Source: an uncultured Collinsella sp. (GTDB lineage: Bacteria > Actinomycetota > Coriobacteriia > Coriobacteriales > Coriobacteriaceae). From it: a DNA stretch of 33,008 nt. The stretch lies in the NCBI GenBank assembly GCA_902496775.1, contig CABVCF010000009.1, positions 1-33,008 of the forward strand. The letters run 5' to 3'. This document shows, piece by piece, positions 7,734 through 14,226 of the stretch. The translations under genes were made by a program, and so were the position numbers. Each line of letters opens with the position of its first letter. Within the stretch, counting starts at the first letter, position 1. Under the pieces are notes generated by a model. It was not told where the DNA came from and did no database searches. It worked only from the letters and a program-made list of their open reading frames with translations.

Positions 7734-8564
7734 ATGGATCGCAGTAAGGTACCCGCCGTTCTATCCATCGCAGGATCCGATTCCAGCGGTGGCGCCGGCA
7801 TTCAGGCAGACATTAAGACCATCACGGCGCACCGCTTGTATGCCGAGACGGCCATCACCGCCATCACAGCGCAAAACACACTGGGCGTCACCGCCGTGCA
7901 GGATATCTCGCCAGATATCGTAGCCGCGCAAATTGACGCCGTTTTTGACGATATCCGCCCGAGCGCCGTCAAGATCGGCATGGTTTCGTCCACCGAGATT
8001 ATCGAGGTTATCGCCGACCGCCTGAGCGCCTGGAACGCAACCAACGTGGTCGTCGACCCCGTTATGGTCGCCACTTCGGGCGCTCGCCTCATTGCCGAGG
8101 ATGCCGCCGAGGCGCTCACGCGTCGCCTGTTCCCGCTAGCGACCGTCATCACGCCCAACATTCCCGAGGCCATGGCGCTGCTCGACTACGAGGTCGATTC
8201 CGAGCGTACACAGCAAAACGCTGCCATGCTCCTCACCCGCCGCTTTGGCTGCGCGTCCCTCGTTAAAGGCGGGCATTTTGTCAACGAGGCCAACGATGTG
8301 CTAGCAGAGCCCGCGCCGCTCGATGACGAGGGCAACCATCTGGGCGATCCGCTCACCACGTGGTTCCGCCACAAGCGCATCGAGACCGGCAACACGCATG
8401 GCACCGGCTGCACGCTTTCGTCCGCCATCGCCTGCGCATTGGCACAGGGCATGGATCTTGCCGACGCCGTCAACGCCGGCAAGGCCTACCTGACCGGAGC
8501 CCTCGCCGCCGGCTTTGACATGGGCAAAGGCTCCGGCCCCGTCAACCACATGTGGCAGTATTAG
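7734..8564 (+). CDS. thiD: Hydroxymethylpyrimidine / phosphomethylpyrimidine kinase
   Basis: A cytoplasmic ribokinase-fold kinase of 276 aa that phosphorylates HMP and then HMP-P to HMP-PP for thiamine synthesis. Family marks are the N-terminal SIAGSDSSGGAGIQADIKT (11-29), TAITAQNT (the substrate loop, ~43-50), VDPVMVATSGARLI in the centre, TPNIPEA, and the anion-hole and catalytic block THGTGCTLSSAIA (~220-232), whose Asp equivalent is replaced by the usual HGTGC cysteine form. The start at 7734 follows AAGGGAG with 5-nt spacing. It lies 180 bp after thiC, with its own possible promoter. Because thiC is broken, thiD may still serve salvage of HMP from the medium (inference). It is convergent with the SGNH hydrolase gene and ends at the hairpin at 8579. 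Confidence 0.96.
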   Translation: MDRSKVPAVLSIAGSDSSGGAGIQADIKTITAHRLYAETAITAITAQNTLGVTAVQDISPDIVAAQIDAVFDDIRPSAVKIGMVSSTEIIEVIADRLSAWNATNVVVDPVMVATSGARLIAEDAAEALTRRLFPLATVITPNIPEAMALLDYEVDSERTQQNAAMLLTRRFGCASLVKGGHFVNEANDVLAEPAPLDDEGNHLGDPLTTWFRHKRIETGNTHGTGCTLSSAIACALAQGMDLADAVNAGKAYLTGALAAGFDMGKGSGPVNHMWQY

Positions 8565-8578
8565 GATTCGCAGCCCAA

Positions 8579-8615
8579 AACCACCGCAAAGGGGACAGGC
8601 ACCTTTGCGGTGGTT
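8579..8615 (+). terminator. thiD terminator hairpin
   Basis: A 14-bp perfect stem (8579-8592 with 8602-8615) with a 9-nt loop lies just after the thiD stop codon. The arm core CCACCGCAAAGG is repeated in the hairpin at 8778-8803. The plus-strand tail is TTCCC, so the fit to a classic terminator is moderate. Confidence 0.6.
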
Positions 8616-8624
8616 CCCACAAAC

Positions 8625-8681
8625 ATCTCAATCTGTAACAGTTAGAGCCCATTATTCGGCCCACCTGTTACAGATCGAGAT
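8625..8681. repeat. Inverted repeat unit A with ATCTGTAACA arms
   Basis: The 17-nt arms 8625-8641 and 8665-8681 are reverse complements with one mismatch, around a 23-nt centre. Each arm carries ATCTGTAACA. A second unit with the same arm follows at 8706, so the region holds four copies of the motif in alternating orientation. Confidence 0.85.
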
Positions 8682-8705
8682 ATTCAAATTCCGCTGAGAA
8701 GATAA

Positions 8706-8760
8706 TCTCGATCTGTAACAGTAACTCGGCAAAATCGACCCTAGATGTTACAGATCGAGA
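8706..8760. repeat. Inverted repeat unit B with ATCTGTAACA arms
   Basis: The 15-nt arms 8706-8720 and 8746-8760 are perfect reverse complements. The arm differs from unit A by a single base. The central 25 nt differ from unit A, so only the arms are conserved. This suggests selection on the arms, by a binding protein, by RNA pairing or by a transposition-like process. Confidence 0.85.
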
Positions 8761-8777
8761 CAAACAAACGAATCAAG

Positions 8778-8803
8778 CCACCGCAAAGGTACCTTTGCGG
8801 TGG
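8778..8803 (-). terminator. 26-bp perfect palindrome, probable terminator of the SGNH hydrolase gene
   Basis: Positions 8778-8803 form a perfect palindrome centred on GGTACC, 12 bp past the stop codon of the minus-strand gene. The arm repeats CCACCGCAAAGG seen at 8581. Downstream on the minus strand the sequence is CTTGATTCG, a weak tail. With the 8579 hairpin it brackets the two ATCTGTAACA units. Confidence 0.6.
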
Positions 8804-8815
8804 TTTGGGGTCGCG

Positions 8816-9475
8816 CTACTCACCGAGCATGTCCTGGAGCTTGGCTGCCACGGCGTGGCCCAGGCTCTCGTGGCTTTCGGGCATCATGTGCAGATAATCG
8901 ATATCGCCCGGCTCGGCAAACTCGGCGGCATTCAAAAAGTCGCAGTCAAACTGCTCGGCCACGTGCGCGTAGTACTCGGCAAAATGCTCCGAGGCCTCGA
9001 CGGAATGCTTGTCAAAATCGGTCATATATACATCGGCGATCTGCGGCTTGATCTTGATAGGAGCCATCTGCAGAATTCGCGGACAAGGCGCGGCGTCGGT
9101 CCACGGAAACGCGCGGACGGCGCGAATCAGCGCCATGGCGCCACGGGCGATATCGGAAGCTGTCACGTTAAAGACCGTCTTACAGTCGTTGGTGCCCAGC
9201 ATGATCACAATGGCGTCCAGCGGCTTATGGGCCTCGAGCAGCATCGGAAGCGCGCGAATGCCGTTGAGGTTAGTGTCCAGATGGCACATATCGTCGCGCA
9301 CCGTCGTGCGGCCGTTGAGCCCTTCCTCAATCACATGCCAGCCCTCGCCCAGGTCACGCTGCGCCACGCCGCACCAGCGCACATCCTGCGCATAGCGCAC
9401 CGCGGTGCCATCGCGCATACCAGCCGGATCATAGCCATAGGTATTGCTGTCACCAAAGCACAGAACGTTTTTCAT
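8816..9475 (-). CDS. SGNH/GDSL family hydrolase
   Basis: A 219-aa esterase or lipase-like enzyme with the SGNH fold. Block I is FGDSNTYGYDP with the nucleophile Ser10; the block III asparagine is in IVIMLGTNDCKTVF. The C-terminal DYLHMMPESHESLG supplies the acid and histidine. Glycine block II is less clear. The pattern GDSNTYGYDP...R with a short, single-domain length resembles intracellular arylesterase or acyl-esterase forms. The natural substrate cannot be told. There is no signal peptide. A longer frame begins at 9571, but ATG 9475 is right after TAAAGGAGAGGC and starts the homology. The upstream PARG-like gene is separated from it by a terminator at 9499-9527 whose T tract touches this gene's ribosome site. 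Confidence 0.9.
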   Translation of the reverse strand: MKNVLCFGDSNTYGYDPAGMRDGTAVRYAQDVRWCGVAQRDLGEGWHVIEEGLNGRTTVRDDMCHLDTNLNGIRALPMLLEAHKPLDAIVIMLGTNDCKTVFNVTASDIARGAMALIRAVRAFPWTDAAPCPRILQMAPIKIKPQIADVYMTDFDKHSVEASEHFAEYYAHVAEQFDCDFLNAAEFAEPGDIDYLHMMPESHESLGHAVAAKLQDMLGE

Positions 9476-9498
9476 CGTAAGCCTCTCCTTTAGTAAAA

Positions 9499-9527
9499 AG
9501 CCGACGGGAGCAGCCCTCCCGCCGGCT
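9499..9527 (-). terminator. Terminator of the PARG-like gene, abutting the next ribosome site
   Basis: The 11-bp arms (9499-9509 with 9517-9527) have one G/T wobble. On the minus strand the stem is followed directly by TTTTTAC and then AAAGGAG of the SGNH hydrolase gene. The tail is a good U tract. It could also attenuate read-through. Confidence 0.7.
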
Positions 9528-9552
9528 CGACCTATCTGTCGGCCCGTACCGA

Positions 9553-10689
9553 TTACAGGTACTTGCGCCAATCGTCATCGTCCTCATCGTCCTCGGCGGC
9601 AGCCTGGGCCTGCTCGGCGGCGTGAGCAGCCGCAGCGCGTGCGGCAACCTGGGCATAGGACTCCTCGTTGCGCTCGGGGAAGTTTGCCAGCACGTGCTCG
9701 AACTTGGCGAAGTCCTCATCCCAACGCGTAGAAGGCACGGCAAAGAACACCTGCTTGACCTTAAAGTCGCCCGATGCGAGCTCCTCGCGGAAGAGCTCTG
9801 CCACGGCCTCGGCGTCAAAGCCGTTGTTGTCGCAGCCCCAAGCACCCAGTACGAGCTTCTCGCGACCCAGCTCGTCGCAGATGGCAAGGACAAAGCGGAT
9901 GCGGTCGCGCAGGGCATCCAACAGGGCGTCGTCGCTCACGCGGTACTCCTGGCGGGCACGCTTGACGTTGGGTGCGGCGGCAACGATTACATCGGCGTAT
10001 GCATGCACGTGGTTGCGGTCGAAACGCACGGCGGGCACCACCAGCGCACGATTGCGGTACAGCTCGCAGTTGATGTTGCGGCGACGGTTCTCGCCGTACC
10101 ACTTGCGCTGCTTGTCAAGCACGTTGTACAGATACGAATCGGCGCAGAGCGTCGCCTCCTGACCCAGGTAGCCCTGGATATAGCCGCCGCCCGGGTTGGT
10201 GAACGAGGCAAAGGCAAGCACGGCCATATCGCAGAACTGCGCGTAGCCTCGGCCGTTATCCAGAATGGCCTGCGTGGCGGAGGCATCAAGCACAGTGACC
10301 TCGGGCAGGGCCGGAGCAGCCTCCTCCGCGGGCGCGGACTCAGCCTCGTCGGCCAACTCAGTGGACTCGAGTACCACCTCAGGCTCGACCGCAGTCTCCA
10401 CCTCGGCGGCCTCAACCTCGGCAGCCTCAGCAGCCTCGACGTCCTCGGCAGCCTGCTCCTCAGCAGCCGCTGCCTTCTGGGCCTTGGCCTTCATCGCCGC
10501 GACAAAACCGGCAGGCATACCATCGAACTCGCGCACGCCGGCAAGCGAACGCTCGATGTCCTTGGCGCAGGCCTCGGACACAGCCGCCACATGGCGCTCG
10601 GCGGCCTTGGCACGCGCCTCGCGCTTGGGATTGGGCTGACCCGCTCGGTTAGACCTGCGGTTACGGTTCCTGTTGTCGACATCTGCCAT
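9553..10689 (-). CDS. TIGR02452/PARG-like macrodomain protein with acidic insert and QEA signature
   Basis: A 378-aa protein whose C-terminal two thirds (~130-335) match the microbial poly(ADP-ribose) glycohydrolase-like family TIGR02452. Seen are AVLAFASFTNPGGG (GGG at 167-169), LGQEATLCADSYLYN (177-179 = QEA), VIVAAAPNVKRA and EKLVLGAWGCDNNGFD. The family motif is GGG-X6-8-QEE, and the second Glu is the catalytic acid in characterised bacterial and human PARG. Here that position is Ala179, so hydrolase activity is doubtful and ADP-ribose binding alone is possible (inference). Residues ~70-130 are a Glu/Ala-rich linker absent from typical members of ~260 aa, placed after a basic head (RNRNRRSNR). 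The tail ends in DDEDDDDWRKYL. The start at 10689 follows AGGAAAGG with 9-10 nt spacing. Confidence 0.8.
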   Translation of the reverse strand: MADVDNRNRNRRSNRAGQPNPKREARAKAAERHVAAVSEACAKDIERSLAGVREFDGMPAGFVAAMKAKAQKAAAAEEQAAEDVEAAEAAEVEAAEVETAVEPEVVLESTELADEAESAPAEEAAPALPEVTVLDASATQAILDNGRGYAQFCDMAVLAFASFTNPGGGYIQGYLGQEATLCADSYLYNVLDKQRKWYGENRRRNINCELYRNRALVVPAVRFDRNHVHAYADVIVAAAPNVKRARQEYRVSDDALLDALRDRIRFVLAICDELGREKLVLGAWGCDNNGFDAEAVAELFREELASGDFKVKQVFFAVPSTRWDEDFAKFEHVLANFPERNEESYAQVAARAAAAHAAEQAQAAAEDDEDDDDWRKYL

Positions 10690-10754
10690 ACGTGGCCACC
10701 TTTCCTGTCGCTGCCGCTATCGGCTTTTTCCCATCCATGATACCCCGCCACGCA

Positions 10755-10781
10755 CAAAAAAGACGGCCCCGAAGGACCGCC
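10755..10781 (-). terminator. Terminator of the BI-1 family gene, with UUCG loop
   Basis: On the minus strand GGCGGTCC, loop TTCG, then GGGCCGTC are followed by TTTTTTG. The C(UUCG)G loop is unusually stable. It lies about 48 bp past the stop codon at 10829. Confidence 0.85.
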
Positions 10782-10828
10782 TTTCGTATCGTTTTACCGT
10801 GTCCGGCAGGAAGCGTCGCAATGCCGCG

Positions 10829-11524
10829 CTAGTCGCGACGACCGAGAATGTTCAGGATGCGCAGAAACACGTTGATAATGTCCACGAACAGGTTGGACGC
10901 CATGAGCACCGCATTGGGCAGCGTGGGCGGCACCGTCGTGGCAACATAGGTGTCGTAGCCAATAAACCCGGCGAACACCACGATCACGATCAGATCGGTG
11001 ATGGACTGCGAGACACCCATGAACATCAGCACGATCTCGACCAGAATCGTGGCGAGCAGAATGCCAAAGCCGATGCCGTACACACGCTGGAAGAACTTGG
11101 GGAAGGTCACGCCCAGCGCACCGAAGACAAAGGTGATGGCAGCGGTGGCGATAAAGGCGGTGTTGATGGTGGGCAGGTCGTAGTTTGCAAGGCCAAACGA
11201 CGCGGTCAGGCCAAAGGTGCTCGCAAAGATCACGTAACCCGCGAGCGACAGGCCCACGGACTGTTTGCTGGCGGCAGCAGACATCATGACGATGCCGACA
11301 ATAGTCAGGATAAACGAGCCAAAGACCAGTGGCAGGGCGGCCCCGCTCATCATCATGCGGGCAAACGCCATGGTGCTCGTAAAGTAAGCACCGGCGCCCA
11401 TGGCGCAAAAGCCCAAGAAGATGAGGGCAGACATGGCAAGATTGTACGCGCGCGGCGACATCTCCTTGGCGCGACTTGCGCCGGTCTCGATGGGGCCGTT
11501 CTGATAGCCCTGGATATCGTTCAT
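10829..11524 (-). CDS. Bax inhibitor-1 (BI-1/YbhL/YccA) family membrane protein
   Basis: A 231-aa integral membrane protein with seven hydrophobic segments after a ~30-residue hydrophilic N-terminus. The family signature is the last part: IVVFAGFIGYDTYVATTV with the paired aspartate region, then NLFVDIINVFLRILNILGRRD at the C-terminus. BI-1 homologues in bacteria are pH-sensitive calcium leak channels (BsYetJ) or partners of the FtsH protease (YccA). Which applies here is unknown. The start was set at 11524 because AAAGGACGAAGT precedes that ATG; the frame itself opens at 11548. It lies 78 bp after a small unknown gene on the same strand and has its own strong terminator at 10755-10781. A large hairpin at 11552-11616 stands directly upstream of its ribosome site. 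Confidence 0.92.
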   Translation of the reverse strand: MNDIQGYQNGPIETGASRAKEMSPRAYNLAMSALIFLGFCAMGAGAYFTSTMAFARMMMSGAALPLVFGSFILTIVGIVMMSAAASKQSVGLSLAGYVIFASTFGLTASFGLANYDLPTINTAFIATAAITFVFGALGVTFPKFFQRVYGIGFGILLATILVEIVLMFMGVSQSITDLIVIVVFAGFIGYDTYVATTVPPTLPNAVLMASNLFVDIINVFLRILNILGRRD

Positions 11525-11551
11525 ACTTCGTCCTTTCAAAAAGCGCACGAC

Positions 11552-11616
11552 AGCGCCGTAGGTGACAAGATTCCTGCCATTGTACCCGAATGCCGCACGT
11601 CCTTACCTACGGCGCT
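11552..11616 (-). terminator. 12-bp perfect inverted repeat between two minus-strand genes
   Basis: AGCGCCGTAGGT (11552-11563) and ACCTACGGCGCT (11605-11616) are exact reverse complements 41 nt apart. The right arm covers the last codons and stop of the upstream gene. On the minus strand a GCTTTTT tract follows just before the BI-1 gene's AAAGGA. It may be a terminator or attenuator, but the long loop makes this uncertain. Confidence 0.45.
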
Positions 11617-11941
11617 CGCCCTCAAGCGTACGATCAAAGGCCCAGACCCACCAACGCATCACGTGCGCTTGCGAGCCGTCCGCCCGCTCGCGCGTCTGGT
11701 CCTCCAGATACAACTCGGTCGCGTGCCCGCCAAAACGCACCTTATATGTTGCCGTACGGATGCCGTGGACCATCAGGCCAAACCCGGTGGTCGAGATAAT
11801 TTCGTCGATCGTAAAACAACGGCCGTCGACCCAACAGACGGTGACCGGCACGACCTGTCCGCCCGCGAGGATGCGAGCCACGACGTCCACATACTGCTTG
11901 TGCACGCGCCGAGTTTTGCCGTCTGTCTGTCGATATTCCAT
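11603..11941 (-). CDS. Small conserved-looking protein of unknown function
   Basis: I do not recognise this 112-aa protein with certainty. It is soluble, without signal peptide or membrane segment. It starts with a basic, Gln-rich 20 residues and then alternates short beta-like stretches (VTVCWVDGRCFTIDEII, ATYKVRFGGHATELYLEDQ). It finishes with a Trp-rich HVMRWWVWAFDRTLEGERRR, where the last arginines fall in a hairpin arm. The shape resembles small barrel domains such as the DUF6504 type in actinobacteria, but this is only a guess. ATG 11941 is preceded by AGGGGGC very close to the codon, which is poor spacing. The frame stays open to 12028. It is divergent from the phosphate transporter. 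Confidence 0.6.
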   Translation of the reverse strand: MEYRQTDGKTRRVHKQYVDVVARILAGGQVVPVTVCWVDGRCFTIDEIISTTGFGLMVHGIRTATYKVRFGGHATELYLEDQTRERADGSQAHVMRWWVWAFDRTLEGERRR

Positions 11942-12135
11942 GCCCCCTATTATCGAACGCGTGTTTGCATGTTGTAAAGCGAACAGACTGTGGTTTTGGG
12001 GTGTTGGGGCGCGCACGCGTGTCCGCATGGCGTGTTAGCAAAAAGAACACCCGCGGTCAACAGGGCAAATATTCAATTTTAGTGCCAAAAAGTTCACTTC
12101 TCCCATCAGAACTCGGTAAAGAGACCCGCAGGAGG

Positions 12136-12150
12136 TGATACGATTTATCA
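12136..12150 (+). promoter_or_regulatory. Promoter/operator candidate in the gap before the Pit transporter
   Basis: TGATACGATTTATCA is a perfect 5-bp inverted repeat (TGATA, 5-nt spacer, TATCA). Its first nine bases equal the extended -10 element at 3125. The remaining gap 11942-12191 holds nothing else I can support: AT-rich sequence, an AGTTC/GAACT pair at 12091-12112 and no recognisable Pho box. Confidence 0.4.
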
Positions 12151-12191
12151 TGTTTTTGTAACGTGCCTGCAAACTTCGAGAAAGCCCATAT

Positions 12192-13241
12192 ATGGACGTA
12201 ACGTTCTCAACCTTCCTCGGCCAAATTGTGTCGAACCCAGTCCTTGCCGTCACCGTGATCCTCGCGTTGGGCGCCATCTTCGTCAATGGATGGACCGACG
12301 CGCCCAACGCCATCGCGACCTGCGTCACTACGCGTTGCATGCCCGCCCGTGCCGCCATTCTCATGAGCGCCGCATTCAACTTCCTCGGCGTACTCATCAT
12401 GACGCACTTTAACGCGAGCGTCGCCAACACCATCTCACATATCGTCGACTTTGGCGGAAATAGCACCATGGCGCTCGCCTGCCTATGCGCGGCGCTGTTC
12501 TCCATCGTCGTCTACGGCGCCACAGCGTCGCGTTTTGGCATCCCCACTTCGCAAAGCCACAGCCTCATCGCCGGCCTGACCGGTGCCGCTATCGCCCTCG
12601 GCGGCGCGAGCAGCGTCAACGTCCACGAGTGGATGAAGGTTATCTACGGTCTGGCGCTCTCCATCGGCTTGGGCTTTGTCATGGGCTGGGTCCTGTGCAA
12701 GCTCGTCTCGATTCTTTTCGCCGCCGCCAACAGGCGACGTGCCAATGTCTTCTTTAAATACGCTCAGATCGCGAGCGCTGCGGCCATGAGCTTTATGCAC
12801 GGCGCGCAGGATGGACAGAAGTTCATCGGCGTGCTCTTTTTAGGCGTGGCCTTTGCCAGCGGCCAGACGAGCGTCGGCGATGCAGGCATCCCCATCTGGA
12901 TTATGCTGCTGTGCTCGGCCACTATGGGTATCGGCACCAGCGTGGGCGGCGAGCGCATCATCAAGTCCGTCGGCCAGAGCATGGTCAAGCTCGAAAAGTA
13001 CCAGGGCTTCTCCGCCGACCTCGCAGGCGCCGCAAACCTGCTGCTTGCCACCCTTACCGGCATCCCCGTGTCCTCCACCCACATCAAGACCTGCGCCATC
13101 ATGGGCGTCGGTGCCGTCAAGCGCCTTTCGGCCATCAACTTTGGCGTGGTCAAGGACATGATGTTCACCTGGTTCTTTACCTTCCCCGCCTGCGGACTCA
13201 TCAGCTTTGTCATGGCCAAGCTGTTCATGATGTTCATCTAG
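12192..13241 (+). CDS. pit: Inorganic phosphate transporter, PiT family
   Basis: A 349-aa membrane carrier that imports phosphate (with divalent metal) using the proton gradient. It has the duplicated PiT repeats: GWTDAPNAIATCVTTR (~33-48) in the first half with VYGATASRFGIPTSQSHSLIAGLTGAA, and SFMHGAQDGQKFIGVLF with TLTGIPVSSTHIKTCAIMGVG in the second half. These carry the substrate Asp/Asn/Gln residues. About ten hydrophobic segments are separated by a short basic loop (AAANRRRANVFFKYA). The start at 12192 has only a weak GAGAAAG upstream, but homology begins there. It is followed after 67 bp by a DUF47/PhoU-like gene, the usual regulatory partner. The window also has the high-affinity Pst system, so this is the low-affinity route. 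Confidence 0.95.
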   Translation: MDVTFSTFLGQIVSNPVLAVTVILALGAIFVNGWTDAPNAIATCVTTRCMPARAAILMSAAFNFLGVLIMTHFNASVANTISHIVDFGGNSTMALACLCAALFSIVVYGATASRFGIPTSQSHSLIAGLTGAAIALGGASSVNVHEWMKVIYGLALSIGLGFVMGWVLCKLVSILFAAANRRRANVFFKYAQIASAAAMSFMHGAQDGQKFIGVLFLGVAFASGQTSVGDAGIPIWIMLLCSATMGIGTSVGGERIIKSVGQSMVKLEKYQGFSADLAGAANLLLATLTGIPVSSTHIKTCAIMGVGAVKRLSAINFGVVKDMMFTWFFTFPACGLISFVMAKLFMMFI

Positions 13242-13308
13242 TCAAACCGAGCGTCCATCCGGACCGTAATACTTCGCCCACCCGTCTTCGCCTCGAAAGG
13301 ACCCACTC

Positions 13309-13932
13309 ATGGCAAAGAAACCCGATTCGTTCTACTTCGACAACTACGTCGCCTGCGCCGACCTTGCCGTCCAGGCCGCCGAGCTGCTCACCAAGATTTT
13401 CGAGAACTTCGACCCCGCAAAGATTCACGATATGCTCAACAAGATGCACGCGATCGAGCATGCGGCCGACAAGAAGCACCATGAGCTTGAGGACGCCCTG
13501 CTCACGGCCTTTATCACCCCGCTTGAGCGAGAGGATCTGGACCTGATGAGCTGCTCGCTCGACACCGTGCTCGATCGTATCGAGGGCGTCGTGCAGCGCG
13601 TCTACTTCACCAACATCCAGAGCATCCACCCCGATGCCATCGTGATCGCCCACAAGGTGACCGACGCCTGTCGCGCCATGAAGGACCTGATGGTCGAGCT
13701 GCCCAACTACCGCAAGTCCAAGACCCTGCGCGAACTCGTCATCCAGATCAACACGATCGAGTCCGAGGCCGACGAGCTCTATATCAACGCCATGCGCAAC
13801 CTGCATGTCAACGGCAAGGATCCGCTCGAGGTCATCGCCTGGCGTGACGTGTACGCATTCCTGGAGTACTGCGCTGACTGCTGTGAGAATGTTGCCGATG
13901 TTGTGGATTCGATTGTCATGAAGAACAGTTAA
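13309..13932 (+). CDS. DUF47/PhoU-like Pit accessory protein
   Basis: A 207-aa soluble, all-helical protein of the DUF47 (TIGR00153, YkaA-type) family that is related to PhoU. It consists of long amphipathic helices with the acidic metal-binding PhoU-like motifs ExxxD: AIEHAADKKHHELEDALL (~46-63), LERE-DLDLMSCSLDTVLDRIEG (~74-95), TIESEADELYINAMRN (~146-161) and DVYAFLEYCADCCENVADVVDSIV near the end. Family members are co-transcribed with pit genes and are thought to regulate the transporter. The start follows GAAAGGACCCACTC. The gene ends 20 bp before a long inverted repeat at 13953. Confidence 0.93.
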   Translation: MAKKPDSFYFDNYVACADLAVQAAELLTKIFENFDPAKIHDMLNKMHAIEHAADKKHHELEDALLTAFITPLEREDLDLMSCSLDTVLDRIEGVVQRVYFTNIQSIHPDAIVIAHKVTDACRAMKDLMVELPNYRKSKTLRELVIQINTIESEADELYINAMRNLHVNGKDPLEVIAWRDVYAFLEYCADCCENVADVVDSIVMKNS

Positions 13933-13952
13933 TTGGGGGTACGTGTCCCGGC

Positions 13953-14036
13953 GGCGAAGGGCCGGCCACGGTTTGCTTTCTCACTCCGGCTGCGTAGCAG
14001 AGTCGTTCGAAAGTAAACAGGTGTCGGCCCTTCGCC
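13953..14036. repeat. Long imperfect inverted repeat, 28-nt arms
   Basis: Arms 13953-13980 and 14009-14036 are reverse complements with about six mismatches; the outermost 12 bases pair perfectly. The centre contains a smaller CTGC/GCAG hairpin. No T tract follows on the plus strand. It may terminate the pit-DUF47 transcript, and is similar in scale to the repeats at 3-131 and 4595-4659. Confidence 0.7.
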
Positions 14037-14226
14037 TTACGTATCACCATTGGAACTTTGGCTGATAGTTTTAGCGCAATGGGGGGTTTGGCTGAAGGGA
14101 CCTTTGGTACCCGTTCGGACACTTTGGCCCTTGATGAGCGTTTGGCTGATTGCTGCTTTGGGTACTCTTTGGGTACTCTTTGGGTTACTTTGGGTTTGTT
14201 TGATTTTTAATTGTTGGAGGGCTTGT
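14037..14226 (+). other. G/T-rich non-coding stretch before the nitroreductase
   Basis: The plus strand is strongly enriched in G and T, with TTTGGCTGA three times and TTTGGGT-type words throughout. A reading frame from 14050 joins the nitroreductase in phase, but its 59 residues are Trp/Leu-rich, have no ribosome site and do not resemble the family. I treat it as non-coding leader. The true start has GGAGGG just before 14227. Confidence 0.5.
14156..14189 (+). repeat. Three tandem CTTTGGGTACT repeats
   Basis: CTTTGGGTACT occurs at 14156-14166 and 14167-14177. A third copy with one extra T (CTTTGGGTTACT) spans 14178-14189, followed by a partial TTGGGTTTG. The copies stand 38 bp before the nitroreductase start codon, in its leader or promoter. 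Confidence 0.8.

Noticed and set aside
12091..12112. AGTTC/GAACT pair as a Pho box upstream of pit
   Set aside because: Single short inverted pair; no direct repeats of the known Pho type.
12150..12161. Three-codon leader ORF (ATG TTT TTG TAA) with AGGAGGTG upstream of pit
   Set aside because: Too short to judge and 12-nt spacing is long; AGGAGGTG overlaps the promoter-like TGATACGAT and is probably coincidence.
14050..14226. 59-residue N-terminal extension of the nitroreductase (MELWLIVLAQWGVWLKG...)
   Set aside because: No ribosome site, odd Trp/Leu composition produced by the G/T-rich strand, and GGAGGG with a family-like start at 14227.
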